Origin: Cenococcum geophilum 1.58
Taxonomy: Eukaryota; Ascomycota; Dothideomycetes; Gloniales; Gloniaceae
DNA length: 64,000 bases
Direction of reading: 5' to 3'
Assembly: GCA_001692895.1 (NCBI GenBank)
Contig: KV748213.1
Location: forward strand, 1,178,001 to 1,242,000
The notes beneath the pieces are model-generated. The model was not told the origin of the DNA. It did no database searches and saw nothing but the letters and a program-made list of their open reading frames with translations. The position numbers were made by a program, and so were the translations under genes. Of the stretch, positions 45,294 through 60,525 are shown piece after piece (position 1 is the stretch's first letter; each line of letters begins with the position of its first letter).

Positions 45294-48150
45294 TTAGAGC
45301 CCAACTACAAGCATCAATCCGTACCCAACCGTAATAATGATGAAGAAAGTGATGATGGAGGCGGGGACACCGCGTGTAATGAAGTGCTTGACATGCAGGT
45401 AGCGTTGGCCGGTTTGCGAATCTTCCATCATGATAGCAGCTAAAGGGGAAATATCAGTAAACTATCATTTCCTTGATATTACGTCTCGTGTTCGGGGAGG
45501 TCGATAACGTATTGGGAAAGGATAAGCAAATGGGGTTTCACGTTGGTAGTGGGGAAAAAGAGAAGAAAACACTTACTCATATTTGGAAACCCACTTGTCG
45601 GCAAGCCCATCGCCGCTGAACACATCAATACGCTCCCCATAACTAGCAAATTTGGATGTGGCTCGCTCATTCCTTGGCCTACCTTCTGCACAAGCGGCAG
45701 CACGATCAATGCTGCAACAGTGTGGCTAATGAACGTAGCGACGACTAATATTAGTGTCGCGAACACAACTAGCACACTATACAGACTTAATCCCCCAACT
45801 TTATCAGTGATGGTGTGGGCAATAGTGTGAAGAAGGCCAGAGCTGTTGACTGCTTTCCCAAGCGCGAGGCCACCAGCAGCAAGGATAATGATGGTCCAAA
45901 GGAAGTTGTTGAAATCCTCCTTAGTAAGGATACCAGTACCAAAGAATAGGACTATGGGAATGATGGCTACGACACCCATATCTCCGAGGATTGGTTCGAG
46001 TTGGTGCGTTACACACCACAGTGCGATCGTTATGATGGTGACGATGCTGATGAACCACTGTATGCCCGAGAAACTGTCCCTCATAGGTCGAATTGGTACA
46101 ATTGTTGTGTTACGACCAGGTTTAAAAGTTGCAAGTAAGAGAATCCAGATAAGAAGAATGGATATAATACAGACAGGGAGGGCAATGAAGAACCACCTAC
46201 CCCAGTCTAGTGGGGGTGACATGTTTTGGAGGGCAATGAGATTTTGGGGTGAGGCAATGGGGGAGGCAGCACCACCTATGTTCGAGGACAACGCGATGCC
46301 AAGAAGGAGTGCTTTGGTCATCGCAGAATCAGAGGGGAGGTTGCGGAGGATGGGCTGGAGTTCATTAGTTATATGGTATGAATTCAATCCGACGGTAGGC
46401 TTACTTGGATGATTGAATAGCAGAGAACAGGCGCCGCAACATTGCTAATCCACATACTCGCAAACATAGCTACAAACATACTCGTTACGAGCACCGTTCT
46501 GGGTTTGGTCCCAGCTTTACTCAACACAAACGTAGCCATCATCTTAGCAATGTTGTACTTGGAAAGCGCGGCAGCGATTGTGAAGCCGCCAAGAAGTAGC
46601 ATAATTACGGGAGTCCACATCGCAGCAAAAACATATGAAGCCGCAGCTTTAGAGTTAAGTCGAGTGTGTGGCCCCTCATCCTCGCAAACGACTCTTAGAA
46701 CTACCGCCAGAAAAGGGACTAGTAATGAAGTCACAAAGAGAGGGATGGCCTGGCAATTGTGTGAGCAGAGATGGCGTGTATGGCTTATGATTACATACCT
46801 CAGTAGCCCACAGTAAACTAACAAAGATGACTAGGGCCAAGCAGTTTTGTTGCTCGGGCTTCTTCATGCTCGGGATAAACAATAGCAATAAGAAGATAGC
46901 GAATATGACAATCAGGGTATAGAAAGTTGAGCTGAGGAGCCATTGTGGGCATCGATATCTCCCAATTGGCGTATTAATCTCTTTCATATCGGCCTCGACT
47001 TCGTCGCCCTGAAGTCTAAGTTTTCGGGGGTCTGTCTCTTGACCAAGCATGGTCTGTCTGATGCCCATATTGGCAGCTTGAGATTTTCGCTCAATCCCGA
47101 TCATCTCTCTCCACACAGTATTACGTTCCCAAACCACATGCTCTCTTAGGTGAAGCCTCAACTCCCGTTTCGCCTCTGCAACATCTCCCTTTGTGCAAAT
47201 TTTGGAATATGCAGTTTCAATCCTGGATAGATTTTCGGATAGGTGGTCCATGGTGGACTTTTGAAAGGCATATGCCGTATCTACGTTCTGCTCGAGATAT
47301 GCTCTTTTCAAATTGCGGTCTAAAATTTTGTCGTACTTCTTCAAGACCTTTGTGAAACCGGTCTTATTGAGTTGGATGAAGGAGCGTAACTCGCATATTG
47401 AAACATAGAGGCTAATCGTTCTCTTCTTCAGTGAGACACCCGAGTCGTACAATGCGGAAAAGGACATATCGTTGTAGTCGTCGAATGCAAGACTCGTCCT
47501 CCGTCGTGACGAGGCGAAGTCTGTAGAAGCCCGCAAATCATCCTCAGTATGCGAATCCCATATCTTTTTGCCGTCCCTGCTTTTGGGCTTCCGTAGCCTT
47601 GAAGTCTCATCGTCATCATCATCGTCACTATCACCATCTTCGTCTTCATAGGATCGGCTCATTGTGCTTGTCCGTCGGGGTTGTCTGAATCCAATAGTCC
47701 TGAAAATGCTGCTCGAACGTGGTCTCTTGCTTCCCCGAGTACCTGGCGGCTGTTCACTCTGCTCCGCCTCTAATGCCTCCTGGTCCTCTTCGTAGGACTC
47801 TTCATCTCTTAACAACCTGTCAACATCTCCATATATCTCCAACTCCTTCAGCTGGTAGAACGAGCATATTTTCTCCAGTTCGTGGTCTAAGGCGTTCGAG
47901 AATATCTTGTCAGGGTCATCGACAGAGCCGTTGAGGAGGGGAGATGATTCTCCATCGAGATTTTGGGCACTGGCTTGATGTAACTTCTTCTCGAGGGTGT
48001 AGATTCTACGTGAAGACACCACGGTCAGCGGAGCCGAGATGTCTGTGGTTATTGAAGATATACTAACAATTTTTTGAGATTACTGTATGCTATATAGTGG
48101 CTGCTCCAGTCTGGCACAGAGTTGAACTGCAAGCTGTGCGAAAACTTCAT
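45294..48150 (-). CDS. SPX-domain low-affinity phosphate transporter (Pho87/Pho90/Pho91 family)
   Basis: Five exons by manual splicing (minus): 48150-48068, 48005-46799, 46749-46405, 46354-45577, 45439-45294; introns 49-137 bp, phases consistent, 852 residues. The N-terminus is an SPX domain starting MKFSHSLQFNSVPDWSSHYI; SPX domains bind inositol pyrophosphates and gate phosphate uptake. Its acidic linker lies near 105-180. About 12 membrane segments of the divalent-anion:Na+ symporter family follow: WLLSSTFYTLIVIFAIFLLL, MWISNVAAPVLCYSIIQ, SSNIGGAASPIASPQNLIAL and MGLPTSGFPNMT. The last exon adds IMMEDSQTGQRYLHVKHF and a final segment. An in-frame ATG at 48318 exists, but the family starts at 48150. 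It is plasma-membrane (Pho87/90) or vacuolar (Pho91); I cannot tell which. Confidence 0.9.
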
Positions 48151-48318
48151 CTCGTCAGCCGCGAGAAGCTGCTTAAGCTTCTCCCGCCTCTTGCGCTCAC
48201 GCTTGGTTTCAACACTGCGCGCCTTGCTTGGTTCACCGGTTGGTTCACGAAGTTCCTTTAGTTCAAAAGATTCTCCTACAGAACTCTTCTTACCCTTGCT
48301 ACCTTCCAGGGCTGCCAA

Positions 48319-50951
48319 TCTTACGCTCGTTGGAGGGCACGCGACGATTTCGGGAAGAAGAGCGGGGCTTCTTTGGCGGCGGCGGGAAGTCGAAGCTCAC
48401 AAAACGAACGGCATGAGCTGGAAGGATTTGGAGCGGCGGGTCCTGTGCAATGAGTCTAGTGATTGTGTTGTCAAGTGAGCGTCACTCTCGAGTTCTGTAT
48501 GGACATTAGCATGCACATGGCGGATCGATTGGTCAGGTTCACCCTCGCCAGAAACAAGCCACCTGCCCATTTAGCCTCACCCACAGCTGGGGCTGTGCGC
48601 CAAGAATATTGATGCTTGATCTATCGCTCTCTAGGAAGTGAAAGCAAATGTTATATGAGAAGACTCCTACCTGAAGCTTTAGTACGCTCAATATCTTATT
48701 ATTATTTTCAAATGCTCGTACGGATCCTTAGCAATGCGCAATTCGTATGACTTCCACTTTGGCTGCCCTTCAAACGGTTGTGTGGCAATGGTTATTAACA
48801 TGTTTACTCAGTGCTGTACGTTGGAAGAATTACATTATGCGCGCATTTTTTGCAAAGCCTATTCAAGAAGTTGTGGAATGTTTAATCTCTTCCTAGTTCC
48901 CGCCCGCTTTCATACTATTGACTATGCTTTTAATGAATAATTTGCATAGCACTGGAGAAGGACAAGGTTCCTTCGTTGCCTGGAATTGTTCTTCCGCACT
49001 ACCTCTATCATGCTATACGTCTCTTAATTGCTTAGCAGGATGAAAGGGAGTGCAGTATCCACCTCCATATCTACTCGCTCGAAACGTCACATTCGTGTTA
49101 TCTTCTATTTCCCGATAGGCGCCGGTATGCATCTCGTGCTCAGGCGCTTTTTCCTACTCCACAAAGGCAATCCTAGTCCGTAGATATGTTTATCTTTCTG
49201 TTCTGACGTTTAGTGCAATACCGCATGGGCGTGAAACAGGGCTGAAGAGAAAAGGTCATGTCTTTGTGACGTAATCATTTATGGATGCATGCAATTTACT
49301 CTTACGGTTGGGTATTATGCCTAGCCTCGAGAAACTTATTCAGATATTGATGCCTATTGAATCTCCAAACCTAACAGGGATGGGTAGTAAGGATTGGTTT
49401 TCCCTTATCTCTAAGACCATTTTCATTAAAGCCACTCGGGCGAGTACGGAGATGTGGTGAGCATACGATCCTACGCACTGTATCATAATATCTCCTATGA
49501 GGATATCACAGCCTGTTGCTAGACGCCACTTATTTAACGTAGCAAGAGAAACAAGGAGGATATCGAAACGTATTACGCGTCTTCCGAAATGCAGGCTGGT
49601 GAAGCTTTTCATACTCAAACAAAAAATTGCGATCGGCTCTCCACGAGGAAGCTTATTCAGTGGTCCTGTGTCATCGATAGGGCGGGGAGGAAAAGTATAT
49701 ATATCTTCTTTCCACTTCCTGTTAAAGGCGCGTGTCGATCATAGTCGATCAGGCACGGGCAAGTCTTAACACGTCTTGGCTTTGGCCAGCCAGAGGCGCC
49801 AGAAGGGCGTTTTGGCGTGATCCGCAACGCTATTCCAATAACGGGAGAGTATTTAGGCGTTATGCCTTTTTTCCCGGCTGCCGCAGCATGTGCTCTATTT
49901 CTGGACTACCTAAAGCTCTTTAGCAAAGCCATGAAAGGAGGCTGTGGGATGCGAAAATTTGAGTGCTGGGGATATTGATTGGACCAGAAGTGCAGCTAGC
50001 TGCGCATAACCCCTGATAGATGGCAGCAATAGGGAGGCATTGTTTCGGTTATTCAGCCGAAGCGGATTAGCTAGGCAAGGGGACAGCGTGATCGGCAAAC
50101 TGTTGGTGGCCAAAGCATGATATAAAAATATGTACGAATAAGGGGTCTGACGGCCTGAGACAAGCGGCCACCAAAGTGCTAAGAAAATGCTACTCACCAA
50201 CATGGGAAGTACAAGCGACTAATCGCCTAGAACTTGCTCTTGGAAGTGCTTGGCCACAGATTTGTGAATACTCTTTTTCAACCTCATCAGTCCGGATGAG
50301 ACCATTAAGACGACGATTGGCGGGCGTATGCTGTGTTGCTGCATTCCTCTGGCCACCTGCTGTCGGCCCTATGTTGTGTTGAGATTTGAGACAGTGATTT
50401 CCGATCGACAACCCAATTGCAGCGGGCCAATCCCGGCGACGGCAATTGTCATCCTGCCCGTTTCCTTACCCGCGTTCGTAGCAAAGCCTGAGCTGAGCTG
50501 TAGATCCCTGGCAGTAATCCTTCCTCTAACGGGTCTCGGGCTGTGCATAAGCCTGGCAGACAGCTCACTGTCCTCTTTGCTCCTTCAACTATCACGGCAC
50601 ACATCAGTGCAGAGCGCCCAGGAGGAGCCATTACAAAGAGTTGCGGATGCCAGTACGTACGCTTCGATGATCTTCTGCTTCTTTGACACCTAATGGTTTA
50701 CAGCGAATTGAGGCATCGTGAAAATATAAACCCTTCAGCTTTCTTTCAAACATGCAGTATAGAGCTTCTGTGCTGCCTTTCTTTTTTCTGCACTTCCGAT
50801 CCTCTTTCATTCTTTCATACGTCAATCAAGGAAGGGGCGTTTAATTCAAGCAAAACCACTAGCGACATCCACCCTCACCTCCATAACAGAACCTTGAAGA
50901 TTATTATACTGCCAGACTTATCACTCAAACCCCTCCCGAGTTCATCCACAA
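48319..50951. other. Gene-poor intergenic region, 2.6 kb
   Basis: Many short frames on both strands, none with a recognisable motif, splice extension or codon-like pattern. The stretch near 50700-50950 is pyrimidine-rich and is probably the promoter and leader of the esterase gene. Confidence 0.5.
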
Positions 50952-52700
50952 ATGTTTCCTAAAAGTCTATACTTTCATTCGAGCCTATCAAGCATGTTCT
51001 TAGTCTTCCTCCTCTTAGCTTTCTGCGTCCGGGATATAGCAGCTGTCGACACTCTCGTTGATCTTGGCTATGCTAAATATAAAGGGACAGCTCTGCCAAA
51101 TGGTGTCACTCAGTGGCTCGGGATGCGCTATGCTAGCCCAGTGTCTCGAGTAGACGGTATGCGTTTCGCTGCCCCACAAGNCCCCCCCGCCAATAGCAGT
51201 ATCCAGGAGGCCAATAGCGTGAGTATCTATTCTTTTCTAGTGCTATCAACCACTGAAAGCCTTGAGTCATAGCTAATGTAAATACCAGTATGGCCCACTC
51301 TGCATTGGAACAACTTTCGATCTAAAAGTAGAATTCGGCGATCCCGAATCCGAAGACTGTTTATTCGCTAATGTTTACGCCTCATCCAATGCAATAAGCA
51401 CCAATCCAGTCCCAGTGTTTGTCTTTATCCAGGGAGGCGGATTTAACGGCGATTCGAATGCGAATTATAACGGTAGCAGCCTCATCAAGGCTGGTGAAAT
51501 GGATATGGTTGTCGTGGACTTTAACTACAGGGTCGGGCCGTACGGTTTCCTTGCGAGCAGTGAAATTGCTGGAAACAAGAGCTTCAGCCTTAACAACGGT
51601 TTGAAAGATCAGCAGCAATTGTTGAGATGGGTTAACACTCACATAAAGCAGGTACATTCACTTTCATTTGGGGCACAACCTACTCCAAGCCCCTCTTCTT
51701 TTGTACTAAGTCTAGTTATACTAACTACGCTCATCAGTTTGGCGGGGATCCGAATCAGGTTGTCCTTGGTGGCGCCAGCGCTGGAGCAGGGTCCGTCGTA
51801 CTTCAGACAACAGCCTATGGCGGAGTTGACAATAAGCTCTTCCATGGCATAGCTGCCGAGTCACAGGCTTTCCCCGTGCTTCGTACTGTGAAAGAGAGCG
51901 AATTCATGTATGACGCATTACTCAAAGCAGCAGGTTGCAAAAATATCCAATGTCTTCAGGAAATGGATGCGGTCGGATTTCAAGCCGCCGTACGAGGTCT
52001 CAATATCTCATTCCCCGGAGCAGCAGACCCACCACTCTATTTCTGGGGTCCCACACTCGACGATGACTTCATCAAGGGCTATACGTATGATGAACTCGCT
52101 GATGGCCATTTCGTTAAGGTTCCTGCCATCTTTGGCGATGACACAAATGAAGGCATAACTTTTACTCCAAAAACTATTGACTCCCAGAAACTCTCAGACC
52201 AATTCATCAAAGACCAATTCCCCACTGCAACCACGTCCGACCTCAACCAGCTCCGCGCCGTGTTCCCCGGCCCCTCCAATACCCAGAACGACCCAGCATG
52301 GAGAACCCAGGCTGCGCAAGTTTACGGCCACCTGCGCTACATCTGCCCTGGCATGAATATCTCTAGCGTCTTTTATAACGCCAGCGGGGGCCAAACATGG
52401 AATTATCGTTGGAATGTCGGTGGTGCTACTCATGTAGGCGAGCTAACTTCCGTATTCTACGACGGCGACACCGACGCCGGGAAATTCATCCACAAGTACT
52501 GGGCCAGCTTCATCAGGAGCCTCGATCCGAACAAGTATAAGATCTCGGACGCTCCCACGTGGGAGAGTTGGGGCGGGTCAAACGGATATAAGCGGATAGT
52601 GTTCAATGACAACAACGTCGTGAACATGGAAGATGTGTCTAGCCAAGAGAAGCAGGCTTGTGATGCGGTGAACCAGCTGGGAGTTGCACTTGGACAGTAA
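50952..52700 (+). CDS. Secreted type-B carboxylesterase/lipase family protein
   Basis: Three exons: 50952-51218, 51289-51651, 51738-52700 (introns 70 and 86 bp), 530 residues. Alpha/beta-hydrolase of the carboxylesterase family, acting on ester bonds of unknown substrates outside the cell. The N-terminus has a hydrophobic signal (MFLVFLLLAFCVRDIAA from the second Met at 15). The oxyanion region is FVFIQGGGFNGDSNANYNGS. The catalytic triad appears complete: Ser224 in GASAG (the family usually has GESAG, so Glu is replaced by Ala), Glu348 in DTNEG and His442 in ATHVGE. A disulphide pair is expected at CIG/DCLF in exon 2. One base is N at 51181, inside the codon after AAPQ, so that residue is unknown. 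Several Asn-X-Ser/Thr sites fit secretion. Confidence 0.9.
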
Positions 52701-54078
52701 GTTTATTTTCTTTATTTAACCCCTATTCGAACCGGCGTTTGGAGAACAGGCATTCTTCGGCATCAATTGCGGATATACCCTGGGTCGTTGGAGTCCGGCG
52801 AATCATTTCGATATTTCTATTCTACTTTCTTTTCTATATCCTTCCTTGTCTATGTTTCTGTCTTTCCTTATTCATGAGTCGAAATTTCCACCTGCAGAAT
52901 CTCTCGTATACATGTTCCTGTTATGCGGACGTAATTCTTCTACTGCACTGGTCACTTCCTTTCCGGCAAAATCTTACTGGCCAATCTTCCATCTGGACTC
53001 AAGGAGCGCCCTTACTGACACCGTCCGCTTATAGAAGCGCCGCACCGCGATTGTCGCGCCTACCGTCAATATATATGTTGTCTATACAAGTCATTGCCAT
53101 TTTAGCGCTGGTATATAGATGAATAGATAATTCTCTCACACATTACTGTCATGACACATGCAATGACTTATCACCATTTTACCTCAACTGACTGTAATAT
53201 TTTATTCCATTGTTTGCTTCAAAGTGCTGGTGGTTTATATAGAGCACATCCCTAAAAAAGCGATGCATGCCTGTCCTCTCCTCGGGCGAGCAAAAAAGGT
53301 GACTCTGCGTGGCTGGGTGCACCGGCAGTGCTTTAGTATGTTATTTAGAAAATTGGCCAAGGCATTATATCCTTCGATAATGCTTTCCATCTCATGTGGT
53401 GGGTGACTTCGTATGCCATTAGGATGGGTTGACACTAGTGAAATGGCCTCTTTAATAAGCCTGTACGTGCTCTTCCAGGCTATTTGAGAGAAGGTGAAAG
53501 GTAAGGCGTCTATATATGATATACTAGGTCTTTGTGTTTTATGTTCCCGGGTGTATATATAAAGCGTAAAGAATACCGAGAAGCTGCTTACTCCATCCTG
53601 CTCCTCTATTCTTGCTAATGGGAAAGCATACTTGAGGGGAAACGACAATCCTTTTATAGACGAGTTGGGGAAGGCTGGTGTGCAGACTTTGTGTTTACCC
53701 AACATCTTAACGTTGGGCTAGGAGGACTTGTACAATGAGCTCCTCTGTTGATTAATAATGACCCTGCCTAGTTCCTGGTTTCGCGTTTAAGGTGCTAAGC
53801 AGATCTCAACCCCGTTGAGACTGGCAGACTCAATGATTGAGGGTAATAAATTGCATCCTGGGCAAGTTCGAAGACTGCCCATTGCTAAATTTCTCGTAGG
53901 TGTTAATACATACTAATACACATATCTAAAAACTCCAAAGCACCCAATTTTCCAACTCCAATCCCAATGCACTAACACCTCACGAATCCCCCCCATACAC
54001 GCTTCAACTCGTCAAATATATACAACCCCCCAAACTCCGCGCAACCCGCACCGCCCCAAATTCCCTTCCACCTCTCTC
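52701..54078. other. Intergenic, nothing recognised
   Basis: Short frames only. The longest (53235-53705, minus) has no recognisable motif. Holds the esterase 3' region and the 3' end of SDHAF4. Confidence 0.5.
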
Positions 54079-54564
54079 CTAGAAATCCGTCACCCGCCCA
54101 TTATAGCTCCAATCCCCCCGATGCCCCCACCTCAGCGGCTCATTCTTCGGCCCACCGACCTCTCCCGTCTTCGGATTGACGTTGCCCTCAAACTCCGGCG
54201 GCGCGCCGCGCCTCAGATTCGGATGCAGCTCCTCGCCCTCTCCCGCCGCCTCGACTCTAATCGTCTCTTCGGACCCGGAATCCGAAGCAGGCGACTGGTT
54301 GATCCGCGCCTTCGGCTCGGACGCGGTGGTGGGTGCCGAGGGGGTGGGGTTGGAGGGGGTGGAGGAGGCTTTGGGTGTGCTGAAGGCGCCTGTGCTCGCT
54401 TTCTGCAGCTGCTCGAATATCTCTTGCTCTTCTTTTGGGAGGCGAGGGGGCGAGGGGGCAGTTTTGAAGGGAGAGGCGGCACCGTGGCGGGGGGTGGTGC
54501 TGAGGGTGCGGCGGGAAAGAGTGCGAGCGGAGAGGAGGCGGGGGAGGGAGACGGACGGACGCAT
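54079..54564 (-). CDS. SDH8: Succinate dehydrogenase assembly factor 4
   Basis: A 161-residue single-exon frame. SDHAF4 (yeast Sdh8) is a soluble mitochondrial chaperone that binds flavinylated Sdh1 and limits oxidant production during complex II assembly (known role). The N-terminus is a mitochondrial presequence, rich in Arg/Ser/Leu (MRPSVSLPRLLSARTLSRRT, then LSTTPRHG). A low-complexity Ser/Pro/Thr linker follows. The conserved C-terminal box reads EFEGNVNPKTGEVGGPKNEP, then LRWGHRGDWSYNGRVTDF, the hallmark of the family. Its neighbours RVB1 and BDF1 are on the same strand; spacing suggests separate promoters. Confidence 0.93.
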   Translation of the reverse strand: MRPSVSLPRLLSARTLSRRTLSTTPRHGAASPFKTAPSPPRLPKEEQEIFEQLQKASTGAFSTPKASSTPSNPTPSAPTTASEPKARINQSPASDSGSEETIRVEAAGEGEELHPNLRRGAPPEFEGNVNPKTGEVGGPKNEPLRWGHRGDWSYNGRVTDF

Positions 54565-54974
54565 TGCTGATTTTGAGAGATGGAAGGGGGGTGGGCTCGT
54601 GAGTGGGTTTGGTGTGTGAATGTGGTGGATTGAGGTTGAGGGAAGAGATATGGCGTTTGCGGGTGGAGGGAGATTTCGAGATCGGACCGCGGTTCAAAGA
54701 GCCAATCGGGAAGTGGAGCTGAGAGCATCAAAATAATTCCATCCAAGCATGATTCTAGTATTCTGAATAAGAATTCTCACTGTCCAACTTAGAATATACA
54801 CCTCTACGTCGAGCCGTTTACTAAACTTTTCTGAACTCTCTATTCTAAGAGATCCTGCAATCAAGTAATACTCTATAGCCTTCACGAGAACACCTGAGAT
54901 CCGCGATTATATCCTACACTCTCATACCAGGATATCTATCGTACATCCTAATCATAGTTATTCTTCCTAAGTTC

Positions 54975-56747
<1,773 letters not shown>

Positions 56748-57654
56748 GATGGCGGATGTCGCGTTTGCGATGAGGTGGATCGAGGCGGTATTCAAATGGG
56801 CGAAAATTTGGGTTTGTACGCGGAAAGTTTAGGTAGTGGAGGGTCACAGCGTGAATAAGGTAGATGGCGTTTGGTTGTATAGGCTGAGAGCTAGCCGGGT
56901 GTTTTGGTCGTTGAAGTTCAAGAAATTCGCGAATCGAAAAGTGGTCACTACAGGGATGGAGCATCACGACTGGAAGATATGCAGGTTTTGAGAACCCAAC
57001 GCAACTATGAGGAAATTAATAGGCTTATAATAGAGAACACGGTTCTTCTCTTGAAATCACCGTTCACGCTCACACATAAGCACCTCAAGCCATTTTATGT
57101 CGTCTTCAACTCTGCTTTTCGAATTATTGCTCCGAGCTGCTCAGCTCATAAGCGCATACACTCGCAGGCATAATCGTCAGTCTAGTGTACAGTGAAGCTG
57201 CCTACTGCCTCCATTCAGTAGCCAACTTTATTCCAATTCCCATTGCTAGTCACCGCTCATTGCGACCAGCAGATTTCTCCGAATAATATTCCAAGAGAAC
57301 ACTCGTCAACGTCATAACCGTTGCAGGATAAAAAAAGGGTCAATCGCCTAATCTATGGACAAGAAATGAAAAGAGGGAAGTAGGGAGGGTGAAGTGGGAG
57401 ATATGGTACAGCGAAGCGGGTTGAAGACATCCTGTGGGATCGCAGAGGGGACGTAATCAAATTTAAGGCCTTTCGTGCTTTAGCCAATGTTATCTAGGCC
57501 GAAAATAATGCGCAAAAGGTGGATGTCGAATACGGTGGCATGTTGTTGCTACTTGAAATATAAATTGCTGAAGGGCATGCAAGCTGCTCGAGGTGGAGGT
57601 GTGTTGATTTGGGCTACAGCCACGAAGATAGCAAAAAGTTGATAAAAGACAAGT

Positions 57655-60525
57655 CTATTCCTCCTCGCTTTCGGAGCCACTATCCTCGTCATCGTCACTT
57701 GACTCATCATGGGGAATGGCTAGCGTTTGTTAGCATCATGATAGTGAGATAGGTAGCAAGGAGCTTACCAGGTGGAGACTGATCGGAACCAGAGGCATTG
57801 GCCTGGAAATTCCTGAGTTGCTCCTGGATTTGCTTGATGCTGTCTTCTTGCTCCTTCTTGCCCATAGGCTTATTCTTCTTTGGCTTTGAAGCGGCAGTAG
57901 CCTTAGCAACATGTCTCTGCGACTCGAATTCGTCATCTGCAGCACCCTTTGGTCCTTTCACGGCCCTGATGAACTTGAGAAGTTCACGCAAACAATCGTC
58001 GCCAATTTCTTCCATATCGATCTCCATTTCATCGTCATTGACATTCTGATATTGTGTTAGAGTAAATATCAAGAGGCAGAGGCGATGCACTTACTGCAAG
58101 ATGAGGGCAGCCATTCCTGATGATCTGAACTGCCTTCCTCATGTCCGAATCTCCCAGAGTACTAATAGCATCTGAAATCTCTTGTTTCTGCGAAAAGGTC
58201 AAGGGAGCGGCGGGCTTTGTTCGTGCTTTTGCCTTTGGTGCTGCTTTAGGTGGTGGGAGGGTACTGTTCTTCCTTGATTTCACAGGTTTCGCGTTCTTGG
58301 CGCCCTTCTTGGCGCTTGCTTTTGGAGAGGCTCTCTTACCGGCCTTTTGCTGAAGCAGCGCTTGAGCTGCACTATTCAGTTGGGCAATTTGCTGCTGGAT
58401 GGCCATTAACTTCGCGGCTTCATCGTCGACCTCTTCCTCTTCCTCTTCCTCATCTTCAGAGTCGGCTGTTGCTGGCGACTGAGGTTCCGAAACTGGGGTG
58501 TGCTCTTCAATCCAAGCTTGCTTCTGGGCCCAAAGAGAATCGAACACTTGTTGGAACATTTTTCCCATCTTATGTACGTCATCTGTCTCGGGGTTAAACT
58601 TGTAGCAGTTATTGAACATCAGTATCACATCGTTATAGAAGTCCTTTGCAGTCTGGTAATTGCCATCCTTTAAGTTCTTTTCTACAGTGCCAAGGTCCAT
58701 AGGCTTCTTGATAATCTTAAGGTATTGAGGGATGTTGAGAGCCACGGGATCCACGGGCTTTAGGAAAGGATAAGAGAATTTGGCATGTTTCGACTTCGTC
58801 ATTTCCGCGACCACGCTCTCGCAAAATTTCAGCTCTAGCTGGTACTTCTTCTTCTTCGGCTTCACGCTGTTGTATGGAAGATCCTTCGGCGGAGGCCTGT
58901 GTATCTCTCGCTTGGGTCGGTCGTTGGCGTTTGAAGAATCCCGTCGAATAAGGGGCATGCCATCCGAATTTAAAGGCCATGTATTCTGAGGAGATGTGGC
59001 CGTCGCCGTCACAGTTGGCGATTTTGTAGGGACAACACTAGTCCTAGACTCACGCCGCGGCTTGGCAACAGTTGCTACTGTGGGCCTTTTCATCTTCTTC
59101 TGTTGCGGAGGCACTTCGATGTCCGTTTTAGGCATCTTCACCAATCCTTTGATAAAGTAGGCGCGCATGTTTAGGCCAGCCTGGGTGATTGGGTGTTCCT
59201 GGCCGTTAAACTTGACAGTGTTTTCTATGATTTGATTCATATCCTTCATAAAATCCGCCATGGAAGCATATTTGTCATCCTTCAGTTTCTGCTCCATAGT
59301 GCCGAGATCCATTGGTTCCTTGATGAAATCACGATACTGGGGGATACCAAGAGCGTCGGGATCGACTGGGTCTCTAAAAGCAAAGGCTACCTTGATCTTC
59401 TTCGTATTTCGTATGCGCTCAAGTAGGAATTTGTTCTGCGCCTTTGTCATCGGAGAATTAGAGTACTGCTCAGCCAGCTGGGCGTAAATTTGGTCTCCAA
59501 AAACGGTATTGCCATTGCTGACAGTAGCATCCTTCTGAGCCGGTACCTCGGGAATTTTAAATCCTGCTCCATCCTCTTCTTCAGTCTTTGTGCGCTTCGC
59601 AGATGGAGCATCTTCCTCCTCCTCGTCCTCACGCGTTCGCACTTTTCCAGATGAAGGCGCCTCAGCCATATCCTGATCGGTCGCTGTTGGTGACTGGGTG
59701 AACGGAATTTGGGATGGGGACTCGATCGAAGGATGAGTTTGCAGTGGGAGCGATGCGGGCCTATCCGCAGTGGGCTCCGTGGCGTCGTTTCCCGTACGGT
59801 CAGGGAGTTCTGTTCCGGGAGTCGCCCTGTTATCCTCAGACGTATCCATAAAGCTTGCCCCCGAGGCGGGCGCACTTGGGAGGTCCTGGGACACATCCAT
59901 GACATCTGAGTTCTCCCGCGAAGGTACAATCTTGGCATGAGGAGCCGCAGTCTCCATGTTTCCTAAACTTGGCTCGACTTGTTCCTCCGTTGCTCCGCCT
60001 GGTATTGAATCCTTGTCCTGCCTTAGATCCGATACTGGAGCTTCGACTGCTGGAAGGGTGGAAGTAGGCGCGGTGATGTCGGAGCCGTCGAAGAGAGAAT
60101 TCGAGTCGTTTTGGTGGTCAGGAAGAAATTGCACAATGGGCGCGATGCCACTGGAGACGTCCGTTATAGGAGCTGTTGCCGCATCGAAGGGTGGCATTGT
60201 GCCGTCTGGTAGGTGATTGCCGTTGAGGGTAGGTTGAGGATCTGACTCAGGGTAGATGGACTGAGTTGAGTTTTCAATGAAGTGGGAGTCAGGTTCGTCA
60301 AAGAGGGCGTCATATTTATTCGCGACTCTGCAAATGAATTCATTCAATAAATACATGCGCTTTGTGACAGAAAAAGAAAAATGCACAATGAAATGAGGTG
60401 AATGGAGAGAGCTAGACTCACCCGTTGATGTCTGAATCCAAAGCCATCGTATCTGAGGATGGAACGGGTTGCGCCTTGCCCTCGTAAGGCGCTTTATCGA
60501 AGGCAGATGATGTCATCACTGCCAT
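57655..60525 (-). CDS. BDF1: BET-family double-bromodomain protein (Bdf1-like)
   Basis: Four exons (minus): 60525-60422, 60327-58095, 58045-57769, 57719-57655; introns 93, 49 and 49 bp, 892 residues. BET proteins read acetylated histone tails and recruit TFIID and SWR1-type machinery (known role). The first 320 residues are acidic and disordered. Bromodomain 1 spans about 330-432: FRDPVDPDALGIPQYRDFIK, EPMDLGTMEQKLK, with the acetyl-lysine Asn in VKFNG. Bromodomain 2 spans about 532-636: FSYPFLKPVDPVALNIPQYL, KKPMDLGTVEKNLK, with Asn613 in CYKFN. The NET/ET domain is split by intron 2 (SQKQEISDAISTLGDSDMRK, then DDEMEIDMEEIGDDCLRELL). The tail is acidic, DESSDDDEDSGSESEEE. The start is the first ATG of the frame after a TAG. 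Confidence 0.93.

Noticed and set aside
48151-48318. Upstream ATG extension of the phosphate transporter
   Set aside because: In frame, but SPX proteins start at MKFSHS-type text; the extra 56 residues are Lys/Glu-rich and non-conserved in appearance.
53235-53705. 156-codon minus frame downstream of the esterase
   Set aside because: No recognisable motif, no splice context, AT-rich random look.
54121-54746. Long plus- and minus-strand frames over SDHAF4
   Set aside because: Shadows of a GC-rich gene; Arg/Pro/Gly-rich random text, and SDHAF4 has the conserved motif.
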